This document shows, piece by piece, positions 1-24,921 of a stretch of DNA of 64,000 nucleotides; positions within the stretch are counted from its first letter, which is position 1, and each line of letters begins with the position of its first letter. The DNA comes from Aptenodytes patagonicus (Eukaryota; Chordata; Aves; Sphenisciformes; Spheniscidae): contig NC_134963.1 of NCBI RefSeq assembly GCF_965638725.1, forward strand, positions 8,811,501 through 8,875,500, read 5' to 3'. The notes under the pieces are model-generated. The model saw only the letters and a list, made by a program, of their open reading frames with translations, was not told the DNA's origin and did not search any database. The translations under genes were made by a program, and so were the position numbers.

Positions 1-3000
1 TGGCAGGGCTGACTTCCTGACCAAACTCTGTCTCTGATGCTCAGTGTTTCTCTGTAGCGCCGCGGAGAGGAGGTTCTGCAGCAGATTCCTTGGGAAGGGA
101 GGCTGGGTGGATGTACCTTATTTAAAATGTAATCCTCTAGTTTTCATATGGGAACCAGTCTTTATACACAGGACATTGTGAATTTCATTTGTGCCTTATA
201 AAATCTCTTCTAACCTCCACTTTTTCCTTTTTTTTTTTTTTAAATTTAAATCCATACACCTTAAATCACACCTAGATAAATCAGTGTCTAACACAGGGCA
301 ATCTGATTCTGAATCTAGAGAAAGTACAGCCATGTTTTTAAGAATTGCTTAAAAGCTAGTACAATCAAGGGATAAAATGAGCCTCAGAGCTAAAACTAAT
401 TTATCTTGTGGTTCTCAAACCAACAGTTGATCAGTCAGAATTTAATATATGCAAATCTGCAAATCATAAAGAGGAGTGCAGGAATAATTTTTGTTTTAAA
501 TAGCTTCTCTGGTATATTCAACAGCAGACTGTTTGGAAAAAGATTCTTTTTATTATTATTATTTTTCCCTGTAGTACTCCTATTAATGTTTTCATTGAAA
601 TGGAATACTCTGCCATTTGTCCTGCCTTTATTCATAGCATAAACCCCTGAGCACACTGTTTTTCTCATCAATTGCTGTTTCCCAGCAAGCTTTTCCTTCC
701 TCTCTTTTGCCTTGTGGTAGTCTGTTCATGTAGCCATATCTTCAAAGCTAGTCATCTGTCCTTTTTGGTTCCACTGAAACTGAATTTAATTGGTCTCAGA
801 ATATTTTCTACAAATAGATGTAATATAGTGTTCTCATTTAATTTAAGGAAAAAAGGTGTCACCATGGACTGAAGAAACTTACTGGCTGCTGCACCCAAGA
901 ATGCCTGGGCCCTGCTGTTGCAGGTCACATGTACTGAAAACTGTCCGCACGTAATGACACAGGACCAATTTTAACTGCATCGTTATTCTGGCATATTAAT
1001 ATCAGACCTGGGAATCTGTAGCTGAGCTTGCAGAATTTTTTACTTTACAGTGAAACCTTTTAAATGGAAGTTGATTTTTCTCCCTGACATTTTTATTGAG
1101 GCTTTTTTCCATTTTTTCGTCTCATGTCATCAGCTCAGAGTCTTTGTTATAATAGGAGCAGAGATACTTTCATTAAACATTGCCTCTGTTTTAATCATGG
1201 TAATATCAGTCATGTTTCTATTGGAGGTACGATACCTGGTTTCACAGCCAACACTGTTAGTTCTAGATCTCTGAGTTTGTTGCCATACAATAAAAACAGG
1301 GTGGTTGTTTGATACCCTCAGTTCCTTAGCTGTCCCCTTACACTGCTAAAAAAGTGTGGGAGTTTGTTTCTCTGTAAGAAGTTTAACTACTTTCAGACTG
1401 CTAGCATGAACAATAAAGCTGTGGAAAACCTCAGAGGTGTTTCAGGTTCTTTGGGAGAAGGTTTTGAAGTAGAACAGAAACAATTAATTCTGTGGCTGCT
1501 TGGGCTGTAAGTAGTCGATGTGTTTTATGTGAGTTATTCTGATATACACCAAAAATCACACTGAAGTGCATTTAACTGTGTTTTGATTTCTGCTGTACTG
1601 GTCAGTTGATGAAAATGGTCTTTTCATTCAAGCTTGATCTGACAACATCAGTTCTTTTGTTTGCATTCAGTTTTAATACAGTTCCGAAATAAAGATAGGA
1701 ATTGTTTTGTTTGCCTGCACGAGTCCCAGATTTGCTGGGAAGGCGCTGAGTCCTTCAGAGGGTTTTTGTTGCTTGCTACAGCCCTTTCGCTATCATCCTC
1801 TCTACTAGATGTTGAAATTCTCATCTTGGTTTTTTTAACCTTCACAGATGTTTCTTTCTAAGCTGGTTTAGCCAATATAATCTTGTGCAATCAGCTTGTT
1901 TCTTGGAAAAGTTGGTGGGCTATCACTTTTTCCATCTAAGTAGGATCCCTCTCTGGCGCTGAAGAGCAGGTGAGGGACCAGGAGATGTGCTGTTAAAACC
2001 TGGTTTGAACTATACACATACCGTTCACCTGCACATCGCCTGGGATTGCATCTCTGCTTTTAAAAGAGCATTGATCTGTACTATCTCTTTTGATTTTACC
2101 CAAGGTCTGTCTGCAAATATTTGTCCTTTATGGTGAACATCCTTCAACAAACTGTTTGTAAAAAGAAGTTAATACAGGTTGGCATTTTTATTCTGAGCTT
2201 GGCTATTTTGATACAGACCCTACAACAAATAGTTGCTGAACTACTTTCCCCTAATATTCACTGACAGCACAATGAATTGCTCTCAAAAATGTTTTTTTTT
2301 TTTGTACTGTCAGTGAACGGAATTTTATCTTTAAATTTCTAGAGAACTGTTATGGTAATGTGAAGCATGTTTGCAGAAAGCGTGCTTTTAAAAATGAGTT
2401 GTTTGTCTTGTTTCAGGGTGAGGGGGAGGAGTAAAGCTGTTCAGTTTAATTAATGAAGATACAAGGGCCAATACTGAAACAGTCATGCTTTTTCATTCTT
2501 AATAACTTTTCTTTGGTTTAACAGGCCATGAACATAGCTGGCAGCATAAATCTGGGCCATAAAACTGTAGTGATGGGTATTTAGTAGACTGCCTTTGTTC
2601 CCTCGTTATTTTGACAGGAATAATCACTTAGATGACTTCACTCTGTGATTTTACTTAGGCTGGCTGCAAGGAGTTGATTTTTTACCATGTTCTTGGAGCA
2701 TAAGAAAAGAACATAAATATATTTAGAGCTGGTAATTTTGTGCTCATTCACCTTGCTTTTTTAATTTTTTTTCTTTTTAAAAGTGCTAAGTGATAGCAGT
2801 TAGCTTTCAGAGGGAAATAAATTGCATTTAAACAAAAACATCACTGAACACAACTCTTAACACTGGCAATCCATTTTTATTGAAATTTTGTAACATTGTG
2901 ATAGTTCAGGAAATACTAGTGGTGTTTCATTGGTCTGTGTGTGTGTATTTTGACTGCTCTCTTCTAAAACATCTTCTGAGTTGTCTGAGATTTTTGTTTA

Positions 3001-6000
3001 AACGAGCAGTGCACAGTTTCCAAAGTCTGCGTGTTTGTTATTCACTTGTTGTCAAGAAATCCTACCACTTTCTGTACATCTTTAAATCTAGACTTTAAAC
3101 TAAAGAGCCCTTTCTCCCAGGAATGTTTGTTTGAAGTTTAACTTGTGTCTCATGTGGAAAAAACGTTAACTGTGCAGAAGAGCTGTGAAATAAAGTATTT
3201 CAAGTAGGAGGTGTTGATTTCAAGCATGTAGCTTTTCAAAAAAAGCAAATATATTCACTTCCTAGCATAACAGTATAAAATTGTCTTGTTCTGGCTTGTG
3301 TCTCTTGCAATGTTGAGGATGAGGGATCCTGTTCAACTCCTAGTGCCAACTTTTATTAATGCTGATGAGAGTTGCATATGCCCTCTGGGAGAGAGTGAGT
3401 TCCTCAGTCTCTGAGGTAGGACAGCACTATTCTGCTCAAAATCTTCCTGATGGACAGGCTGGCATGCCTCTGGCTCTGATCCTGCTGGGTTTGGTTTCTT
3501 GGGGTTTAATTTCTTTTTAGCTTGACTGCCTAAGGCTGAAAAGAAAATTTAGTATGTTGATACAGGAGGGATTTTAAAGATGTTCCCAACTATTTCCTCT
3601 GCTCTGCTTTGGAGAGGTTTTCTACTTTTCCCACTTCTCAGAGGAAATAGTGTCATGGCTCGCTCAGCCCTAGCAAGGTATATATTTAGAATTTCGTTCT
3701 TGTCTGCTTTTTGCGCATCAAGTCAACCGCTGCTCTATCTTCAGCCTTGCACTGAAACCACATGATATGTGCGTGGTGAGTGCTCAAAGCAGGTCATAGC
3801 AGCTCTATTTTCAGGGTATAAAAAAAAATGACAAACTCTAAAATGTCTTTGAAATCCTGAATGGAGCGAGGAGGTTAACTTCTACTGAGAGTCACTGCAA
3901 AAGCAGTGAGTAGATTTCACTGCATGATGGTAACCAGATTCCTGGCAAAACTAACTTAATCTGAATTAATTTGGCCGCATTCTCTGTTGTGGCCAGAGTC
4001 AGCTCCAGGTAGACTTTGGGTCTCTCTTTGGTGCTGCTGCCTTTCAAATCATGAGTCTCTCGGCTGGATCTGGCTCCCGGGAGGCACGGCATAGCTGGGG
4101 GTTATGAGTGAAAGATCCATTAATGTAGAAGAAGTGATTAGCTAAAGACCAGCACGCAGGGGAAGTAATTTTGTATGTCAAAAGGTGTGGAAAATGCCAG
4201 GGTTTGGGGAGCTGTGATAGTATTCAGGTTCAAGTTTAGGCTGGAAAGGTGTTGCTGGGAACATGCTGTTTGAACTTGAGTAAATCATTGAACTTGCTGG
4301 CAGTGATTTCCTCTGGCTCCTTTGTTGCTGTTTGCAGCGAACATTTTGTGCTGGTGTGGCAAGGAGGATCCCTGTCAGCTCTGCACTAACCTGCTTGTCA
4401 AATCATTTGTAGTGTTTAGGTCTGTTGCACAGTTTGGGTATTTTGATTAAGGTGAAAATATTTTTACGGTAGCATAAGGCATGTGTATGTTTCAAAGGGA
4501 TATATGTTAAATACAACGGATTTAGTTTTGTTTCGATTCAATTCAAATACAGTATTAAAGCAAAGAGTTTAGCTTCTAAGATTAAGGCTGGCTTTCCTAT
4601 CAGCAGGGCCGTAGGACTAGTAATAAGGCCTGTTGTGGGTGAAGTATAAAGCTTTTTAAAGGAGAGCAGCTGAGCTAACAGTGTACATGAGATATCGCAG
4701 CTTGGGATGTTCTCTGCCCTCTCCACCCAGTTACTCTTGGGTACCAGCTGTTCACAACTTACTCCTGGCATTTGCTCCCTCAGGTTAGGGGCTGGAAGGG
4801 ACACTTGCCCTCTCCCTTATTTCTGCAGACGTAGGTCTGCTTTTCTGCATTTTTTGCCAGGCCTTTCCAGGGGGAAGGGGTTGGGATTCAGGCCCGTGCA
4901 TCAAGCCGGGAAGCGATGAAAAGGTGGAGAATTAAACCAGTCATCCTCTAAAAACAACCCATGTTTCGTAAGGTAAACGCTGTCAGCTTTTAACATTAGG
5001 GATATAATTGGTTGTCGCTTATTGTATCCTGGTGGAAGAGGTAGAGAAAACACATATGGCTGAGACAGCCCTGGGTTGCATAGCAACAGTGAGGATGTAG
5101 TGGCTGATATAATTTATGAGAATGTTTTATACCGTGGGACTTGGTATGTACTCCACTGCACATGGAAAAACTAAACATTTTATGACTGAGAAGGTTTTTG
5201 AGTAGAGCAGCATGGATCTTTAGGATATAACAGTGCTAAACATGTTGTGAGAGCGCTTTCGGACACAGGCTGGGGCAGTTGGGGCATGCTTGTGTTTCCC
5301 CGTGCGTGAGCTCATGCACCCCTGCAGTGGCAGCTGCTGCAATTTGCCACGTTAAACCAGCTTGTCCTCTCCAGCCCCATCCCAGGAGGGCACTGGGGCC
5401 GGCGGGATGTTCCTCTTGGGCAGATACCGAGGCTGCTCACTGCAGTCTCCTTACCTGCTGGCAGCAGTGGAGATGGCCTATATAATAATGTAAAGACCTT
5501 GAGGTTATGAGATTAATTCAATTACTTTTGTCACTGCTGTTAGGCTTGGTCTCCAGCGTTTGTAAAGTCCTTCCTTGGTTTGAAGATACTGTGCTGAACA
5601 GGGTATTTGAGAGGGCTGAGGAAGTCGTTCTCCCATATAGATGCCCATGGGTGGAGCCTGCACTGAAGGGCTCTTAACTTTCCTCATCAGTGAGGTCAGA
5701 AAGAAAATGTCCAATTCCTGGAACTGTTTATCTGTCACTGCAGTTTGAAGGGTGGGGTGGAAGGCAGAAGGTAGCACTGGGACATTACACTGAGGCAGTT
5801 ACTCCTTTCAACAATTTATTTAAACACTGAGTTGGTAAATCTTCTTGCCTGATTGCTAGGAACTAACTGGAGCGTTGGTCTTCAACCATGACTTACTCCT
5901 TGTGGGCAGCACTAATTCGCCGGATAGTAAGTATATACGGAAATCCTAGGATGCTGATTCCACAAAGTTAGACTTTCCACTTGCTGTATTGGCATTTAGA

Positions 6001-6165
6001 TACAAAGAAAAAATAATGAGTTGTGAAATGTTGTATAGTTTCTAAGGCCCTCTTTTTTGTGGTGGTTTTTGTTGGTTGGTTGGTTGGTTTTGATAATGGT
6101 GTTATGTTCTTGATAATTCTGTTAGTGGTCCAAAATATATAGTTTACCTCCTAGTAGTAATCCTT

Positions 6166-6262
6166 AGAATCATTAGAATAATTGTAGGATAATTCAGGTT
6201 AGAAAGGACCTCTGGAGGTCATCTAGCCCAGCATCCTGTTCAAAGCAGAGTCAACTATGAAA
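6166..6262 (-). repeat. CR1 LINE 3' fragment
   Basis: The + strand reads gaatcattagaat, then aggttagaaaggacctctgg and aggtcatctagcccagcatc, then caaagcagagtcaacta. This is the reverse complement of the conserved CR1 3' end of birds. It is degenerate and therefore old. Confidence 0.85.
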
Positions 6263-9200
6263 TAGTAGAATAAAATTTTAATAGAATAAGGTGTATTGCT
6301 GTCTTCCTGGCATATTGCAGGGGAACAATTGGGATGGTTTTCTGGAGTTGTAAGGACTTGTAAACTCTCCTTTAAGTGCAGTGTCACACTTAAGGGGTAG
6401 GGGGGGTTCTGAATGTGGGCAATTTGACCAAACTTCTGACCTCTTTTAATTAAAAATAGGAGAGAAAGGGGGGCGGGGGGGGAAGCTTTTCAAGAAATTA
6501 GCGAAAATTTTTCTCTGAGTTTTGTATTAACAAGGCAGATGATCAAAACTTCATTCCATTGTGCAATTACCTATTCATATTCAATTTATGCCAGTAGATT
6601 TTAACTTTTAATTTTTGCACTTCAAGCTGTGGGGTATCATTTTGGCTGTCTCTTTTGCAAACAAAGATATTTTTGAAACTGTCTGTGCAGATTCTGACTC
6701 ATGAGGTCTATTTCAACTGGTATTCCTCATATGCCAGCTCTTTATTTCACATCAGTGCAAAAGTTTTTCACATAACTAAGAATGAATGCATACATTTACG
6801 GTTAATTTTTGCGCTAGTAGAACCAATATTGTGTGTGCATCATTTTCAGGAACTGGAAATTGCAGGAGTAATCAGCCCTGGACTATTGCCAAACCCAGCT
6901 TAATTCCAAGGGAGTAGCAAAAGAGGCATAATCATCATGTCTCATTTTAGAAGAAGAGCTAGAGACAAATCAGTATACAACTCGGCTGTTTTGTTTCATA
7001 TGAAAATTAAGTTGATTTTTTCCTGGCTACTGGTGTAAGAATTATGAAGTTAAAGATCAAAGCATGGAGAATTACAGCATTTGAATACTGGATTGAGAGT
7101 AGTATTTATTTGATTGGGGAGATTTTTCTGTGGTTATAAATAAACCCAAATTAGGAATTTTCTTATCTTGTGTGCTAAGAAGATACCAGACCCCTCTTTT
7201 TATTGTCTTTTCCTTTGAAATGACTGTTTTTACTGTATCATGAATATTCTGTTAATTGAGGAATGGCTGTATCTGGCCTAGCTTCACGTTGTACACATCT
7301 TCTTTCAACTTTGTTTTCTTCTTCCAAGGGATGGATAAAGAAAGAGAATGGATCACAGATATTAGCACAAATTTGTTGAGTTAATAATGGGTAGTTATCT
7401 CTTACAGAAAAAAAAAGCTTCTGTTCAGAGCAGATCTGCTCTTAAGAGCAACAGAAGTCAAAGCCAGATGTGCCAGTTCTTTATCTTGCAAGATCTCTTG
7501 TTCTGTGGAGCTTATGCATTAAAAAAAAAAAAAAAGAAAATATTGTTTGCATCCATCTGAAGAAGCTTTAAATTAGGATTTAGGCTAGGGAACAAAGTAT
7601 GAAGCCGAAACTGATCATGTTTGGGAGCAGTACATGTCAGAAAATATTTCCTTCTTTTTTCCTCCCAGTACTTGGGTAAAAACTGGCTTTAGTGCACCTT
7701 ATTGGGCCGCTGGATGCGTTGCAGGCTCTACTAGGCAACAGGTAGGGTGCTTCAATCTGTCTTCTATGGTTTTATGTAAATTAACGTGATATAGGGCACT
7801 GTGGGATGTGTGATATAATGGGCTTGTGGCAGACCTAAAAATAGTCACTCTAGTACATTCAGTAAGTCTTACATTATTTTCCCAGTCTGTCATATGTTTT
7901 AAAGCTTTTGATTTGTAATCCTGGTTTGTTCTTCATTCATGCTCTTTGTCTGTAACATCAAGTTGTTCCAAGTAAAATGTTAGTGCCAGAAAATGCAAAC
8001 GTATCTGTATGATCTAATTTGAGTTGCTTGTGTCTAAAAGCATCTCAGCCATAAAACACAATGGTACATATGTACAGTTCTCAGAGAATTTGTGTAATTT
8101 TGACTGGTATTTAAAAACCCAAAAGTTTAATAGCAACTATTAAGTGCTATCCAGAGAGTATGAAGGCTGAAAGAGGATGGAGGTAGAGAAAATTATCCCT
8201 CTTTTTTTTTTTTTTAAACTAGTCTCTGCTGTTTCTTAAAAATAAGCTTATAGTTACTGAGACTAAACATTTTGAAAACAAAGGGAATGGATTTTTCCCA
8301 GGCACCTCCAAGGTCCCGATGCCCAGTGCTTCTGTATTACCAGATTGCCTTGAGTCTTTCTGGAGTGCAGTAAAGATGATACAAAAGAGATCTTCAAAAG
8401 AAAAGCTAAAACTCATCACTCTTGTGCTTGCTAATAATCACGTACTGGAAAGAATAATCTTTCTGGTTTGTTGTCGCTTCCTTCTTCAACACACGCCATC
8501 TCTTCCAAGCTGCACAGGCTATAAATTGCTTTTCTGCGTCACCCTCGGTCTCCCCAGCTGACACCTCCTCCACAAGCTGGGGAGAGAATTGGCTTCTCTT
8601 ACTTCTCCCTATTTTGGTTGTAGTTGGTACCTTTTTTCTCTCAGATAGCTGACCAGGTTATCGTACCTCATTAAATTCTCTGCAGTTCTTCTCAGCTGGT
8701 AGAAGCCAGAGTCTTTAAATAGTTTAAGCCTAAGGAGTGATTCGCAGACCTGAAAGAATGTTTATTTTTTCCAAGTAATCATTTGGCCTATTAAAAAGTA
8801 TGGGTTGAAAGGGATCACCAGGGAAAGACGCACAGTCATCCTCTGAAATAAGTAGCTTCCATCAGAAGCAAAATGCGGTAACATTACTCGATATAGCAAA
8901 GTAATCTCTTAGAATTTGGAGTGTCTCATTCCTTACATTTAGACTTTGCAGTTTGTTTTATTGAATTTAAGTTCACAGTGTCTACAGAAGTAGTAGTGTT
9001 GGGGTTTTTTTTTTCAGACTTCTTTTGGTTTTAGCATAGAGTATCGCTATCTGAGTGTTAATTGTGTCATTTTGGTTATAAAACCGCATCTCAAGGTTCA
9101 ACTATATATAACATCAAGTAAAATGTTGCCCAAAACTGAGGAGTATGTGCCGATCAGTTTCTCTGCAATGTAAAATTTTATTAAGAATTACTGAGCCTTC

Positions 9201-9849
9201 AGATGAGCAATATATTTACATCTACATTTCTTTCCTGTTGCTGCTGAAATGGTATTATCTGGGTTGTGCATACTTTCTCCTTACAACCATCACTTTCATG
9301 ATAACACAACACACTTTTTATAAACAGTGTCTCCTAAATGCAATACACAAAGTTGCTTTTCTGCTGCTCCCATTCCTGTTTCTGAGCTTTTTGGACTATA
9401 TTGTCTGGTTAGAAACAATGTGAGTAATTGCAAGTAATAGTCTATACCATGCATAGAGATAATGTGCTGTAGTTGTAGCAAGTGGAAAATACTGGCTTCC
9501 AACAAAAAGGGTAGCATGCTTGTGTCTGTTGGGTCATCTTCTGTTTGTGGCAGCAAGTGTTACCCAGGGGTATCGGGCAAGAGCTGTGGAGGTGAGTGTG
9601 CTGCCACCAAGACTGCCAGATGCCGCAGTTACAGCTCTTCATGTAGATGCAACTTCTTCTGTGCAGACGGTGGCAAAAGCTGATAAATATTCTGTTCATA
9701 TTGTTTACAAGAATGCAGTAGCTTGTAATGTGAGATTGAGATTGAAAAAAATTCGTAACAAGCATCAAGTTGAAAAAAAACCACCCTGAACTAGCATGGA
9801 CAGTAGGGAGGAAAGTGAGAATAACGATTTGCATTTGTTAGTGCCTTTC

Positions 9850-9935
9850 CTAGAAGTGAATCAACTTGCCAAAGGTTATGTGGCCACCAGGTGACAGCAG
9901 AAGGCTGAGCCCAGGAGTGTTAGCTTAGTCCCCTG
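9850..9935 (+). repeat. Possible MIR SINE relic
   Basis: The sequence caacttgccaaaggttatgt, then ggccaccaggtgacagcaga and aggctgagcccaggagtg, follows the MIR order 'aacttgcccaaggtcacaca ... gtggcagagccgggattcga acccagg'. The match is imperfect and judged from memory. Confidence 0.4.
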
Positions 9936-11751
9936 GTGCAAAGCATGAAATCATGAAGCTACAGAGGGATTTTGTGGAAAGCAAAACATATGCCCGAGCC
10001 AAGTAGGAGGAAATGCCCTGTGGTTTCTAAGAAATACAAGACTCTTTCCCCTGCCACTCACCTAGCTGTTAGAAGAAGTGTATGCCTTGCTCACGGTTGA
10101 AAGCTTGTACCTGGAATGGACAGAAAAATGTAAGAACTCAGCTGACCTCTGGGCATACATGTATGTGTCTATATATAAAGTGTAAGAATTGCCACCAGTG
10201 CATTACTAGGCTGTGGGAACACCTGGAAGATGAAAAGCAGGAAACGTCTCTTCCTTGTAACTCACAAACTGAGTCCCTGTTTTACTTGAGTATTGGAAAC
10301 GGAGAATTTTACTTTGTCTAGTAGTGGTGCATTGTAAATAGTTGGAATAAATGGTGGAGCCTTTTGTTGCTTACTTCACTCAGCATTAAAATAGACCACT
10401 TTGTCAGCAGCAGAGGGTATGAAAGAACTAGAGAATGGCAATGGCTGATAGTATGGTTGGGGAAATAAGCAACTTGTTACAAAAGATGCAAGCATTGTAG
10501 GACTTCTTCAGTAGCCAAGTATCAGTGTTGGTGAATTTTCCTTAATGTCAATATTTTTATAATCTTAAGGCAGCATTCTTTAGGTTTACAAAGTTAAGGA
10601 CACAAGAAAACACGCAATCTCTTTTTTTCCAATAATATTAAGGAATCCCATTTCATTGAATATGGATATTACTTTGTGTGTGCTGCCTGAAGTGAAATAG
10701 ATGTGTTGGTAGTTTCCACCAGCGTGTTCTGCTAGGGGGTTTTGAGGGTGTGTGTGTGGTGTTTATTATTTTTTTCCTTTTTTTTTTTTTTTAAAGAGAG
10801 AAAAAGTTTAAGACAGGTGGAAAACAATGTAATCTGCTGTCAGATGAGATCTTCATAAGCAAAGTTGATACGGCACTGAAAGCCATACTTGTATTTGTTC
10901 AGCATAATGAATGTGAAAGGGGCCAACATTTAATGATCTACACACAATGTATTATTTCAGTAACTATCTAACTTCAGCGTCTATCTCAATACAACTGCAA
11001 AACAAAAGGTGTGACAGTGCTATATTCTGGAGCATATTAACATTGGTCTGCTGCAAATCTAGGGTGCCAGCAGCAGCAGCTGACCCACTTCTCTCCCCTG
11101 AAAGGAAAGGGTCCTTAAATGCACTGTTTCCCTCTTACGAAAGTAGCAGATCTATGAAATAAAAATACTTAGGAAATGAGAGGTCAGAGTAGAACGCAGA
11201 AAAAACACCGCGGTCTGTCCTTCTACGTTGTACGTTGTGTTTGAACTTTGCATTAGCACACATCAATTTGTCAAAGGCTTTCTAGTGTCTGGCACTATGC
11301 TTATTTATTTATTTATCTATGCTTTTTATTCGGAATGTCTTCCAAAGAAAGAGGTAAAAAAAAAAAAAAAAGTCCTTTTATTAAACCCAGGAAAAGAGCA
11401 ATAGAGTTGATGTTTCCCTTGCATGCTTGGGGAGATTAAATGTAGTCCCCGGCAGAATTCTTTGTGTTTGCATAGGTGCTTCTAAAGATTTTGTGCAACC
11501 TGAGATAAGAATAATGTTAAAGCAATGTGGAGTTACTAAAACCAGGGAGTCAGTTCCAGCCTCTAGAACTGGTTATTTGCCCAGGAAAACAGTGCTTATT
11601 TTGTAGAGCATCGTTGTTCTGAGTTCATAGCTATTTTCCACGTTTAAGTTTATTCCCAGTTTTATGTTGACCAAGTTTAATTAGTAGATTCAAAAACACT
11701 ACCGTAAATAAAATCTGCTAATCATTTAGCCAAGGGCTAAACGAATGCTGA

Positions 11752-22856
<11,105 letters not shown>

Positions 22857-24145
22857 AAAGGTATCTTCCGACCGAAAGAGGGGCTTTGCTAAATGAAAGT
22901 GTGCAGTGATAAAAACACACGTGGAAAATGTTTCCTTAATGTGTCAGTATAACAACTCTGTAAGCATAAACATTAAAATGGGCTTACTATGAAATGTGCA
23001 CCCAGGAATGTAAAGTAATTCTGTGTTGAGGCAGAGCAGGTTTCGCAGAAGCGAAGTTTTCATTCACAGGTGATACAGTTTCACTGATTCTCTGCAGATA
23101 ATTTTATTGCAACAACACTCAATCTGTTCGTGCTGCGATTTCATAGTGCTGCCATCAAGCAAGAACAACGAATAACGGGCTTGCGCACATTTTGTAAACC
23201 TTGGCATGTCTCGTTTCAGCAGTATTCTGGGCAGCTCTTGAGCATTTAGCACATTAAATAGGATGACACCAAGACGACACTACAACAGTAATATGTTACA
23301 GACACTGAGAGAGGTCTGACTGCTTTCTTGACCGTTTCATACCATTACTTCCACTGCTGCTGTTTTTTCTTTCCAGATAGTGATTCTAACTAGAAGAAGA
23401 TAAAGAAGTTTAACAGAAGCCTTAACTCATCTGAACCTAAAATTCACATGTCATGTTGCTGCTGTTTGCTTCCTGCCTCAACTGCTATGTGCATGGTGCC
23501 TTCCTGTTTTGTGGAGAAAGCTGCTTGATATTCATAGTCAAATACAAAGCTGTATCTTTTCAGATATGGGAGGATAGTCACTTCAGACCTGCCTGGAAGA
23601 AGAACCGGTGGTTCATAGTTAGCACTTCAGAAAGTCTTGAAAGATTGTAATATTTGATCTAGGAGTGCTGTGCACCAGAAAAGTCCCCTCACTGTTGAAC
23701 AAAGACTGCGTTTCCGCGTAGGTGTTCAGCAACTCAAAAGTATGACTTTTGGTAGACGTGCCAGGTGTAAGGCTGGGCTTTGTGTTTGTTTATGAAAATA
23801 ACAATTCTAATCAAATTTATCTCTTTTTGTGAAAAAAATAGTAAGCTCCTATTTAGACTGAAGTTTGTGGAAGGTGAGAGTGAAAGAACAAATTATGTTT
23901 ACTGCCATATTGAAAAAGGAAACTTGATTATTTTTTGTAAAATGTATTTTTGATTGGCTTATATTTACATGTGATCTGCTGACCTAGCAGATGAATATAA
24001 TTTTTAGATGAACAAAATGTTAACTTTTGTCACTCTTGAAATGGTATATTCTGTGTTTTGTCAGCATGTGGAATAATTGCTTCATTGGAATGTCTTTCCT
24101 AAAAAGGATCAAGCAATAATGTCAACCAGTTCTCTTTAAAAAAAA

Positions 24146-24156
24146 AATAAAATAAA
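24146..24156 (+). terminator. KIAA1671: Candidate proximal poly(A) signals of KIAA1671
   Basis: Two overlapping AATAAA hexamers lie within an A-rich stretch about 1.3 kb after the stop codon. They are plausible for a proximal polyadenylation site, but the A-rich context also makes chance hexamers likely. Confidence 0.4.
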
Positions 24157-24880
24157 ATATGTAAATACTGTTTTTTATAACAAAAAAGGAAGGGAAGAGG
24201 GAGGATGTTACACTCATATCAGGGTTCCAGTTAATTGTTGAATGTCACTTTAATAGCAGTTTGGATAGTCCCACTTCATATTTTTATTTGTTGATCTGTA
24301 AATACCAGGTTTAAGTTTTTATTTTTATGCTGATTTTGTGGGATAACCTAAATGTGATCTTCAGTTTCTCAGATTATTTACTTCTCTTCTTTTGGTAAGA
24401 CCGATGTTATAATAGCGGTATAGATATCTCATGCATAACACGGGTGTGATGAATATCACTAATATCTCAAATATGTTAATGTCTTTGAAAACAGATTCTG
24501 AAATATCAACCAAGATGTCCATTTAAGACATACTTTATTCTTTCCCCAAGTAAGTGCTCTTTTCAGTAAACCTTTAAAGATGTAGCCCAACGAGGGAGGT
24601 TATTCTGTCGCGTCAGTATTCTTCTCGACTCGACTAAGAAAGCAGCAACGTGGAAGAACGAAGCGAGACTGGAGCTCTCTCCTCCCCTGGTGCCCTCCTG
24701 TAGCGCAGGGCTGGGCAGAGCCTCCCGCAGCGCCGGCAGCCCTAAAGCCACGTGGGACAGCGTGGCAGTGGTGTGGGGCTGGAGTGGGAGCAGATGCTGC
24801 TCCTTGCATTGCACTTCCCGTGTCCTGCTGATGGGCTTCTCTAGATATTAAAGATAAAGCACCAGCACTTGAACTCATTT

Positions 24881-24882
<2 letters not shown>

Positions 24883-24917
<35 letters not shown>
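24883..24917 (+). repeat. 35-base poly-T tract
   Basis: This is an uninterrupted T run. It could be the reversed tail of a minus-strand retroposon, but the sequence on its 3' side shows no recognisable element. Confidence 0.95.

Positions 24918-24921
<4 letters not shown>

Noticed and set aside
9462-9789. Cys/Ser-rich and other open frames near 9.5-9.8 kb
   Set aside because: Three frames are open over the same DNA on both strands, none has a recognisable domain, and the Cys-rich reading lacks any signal peptide or family pattern.
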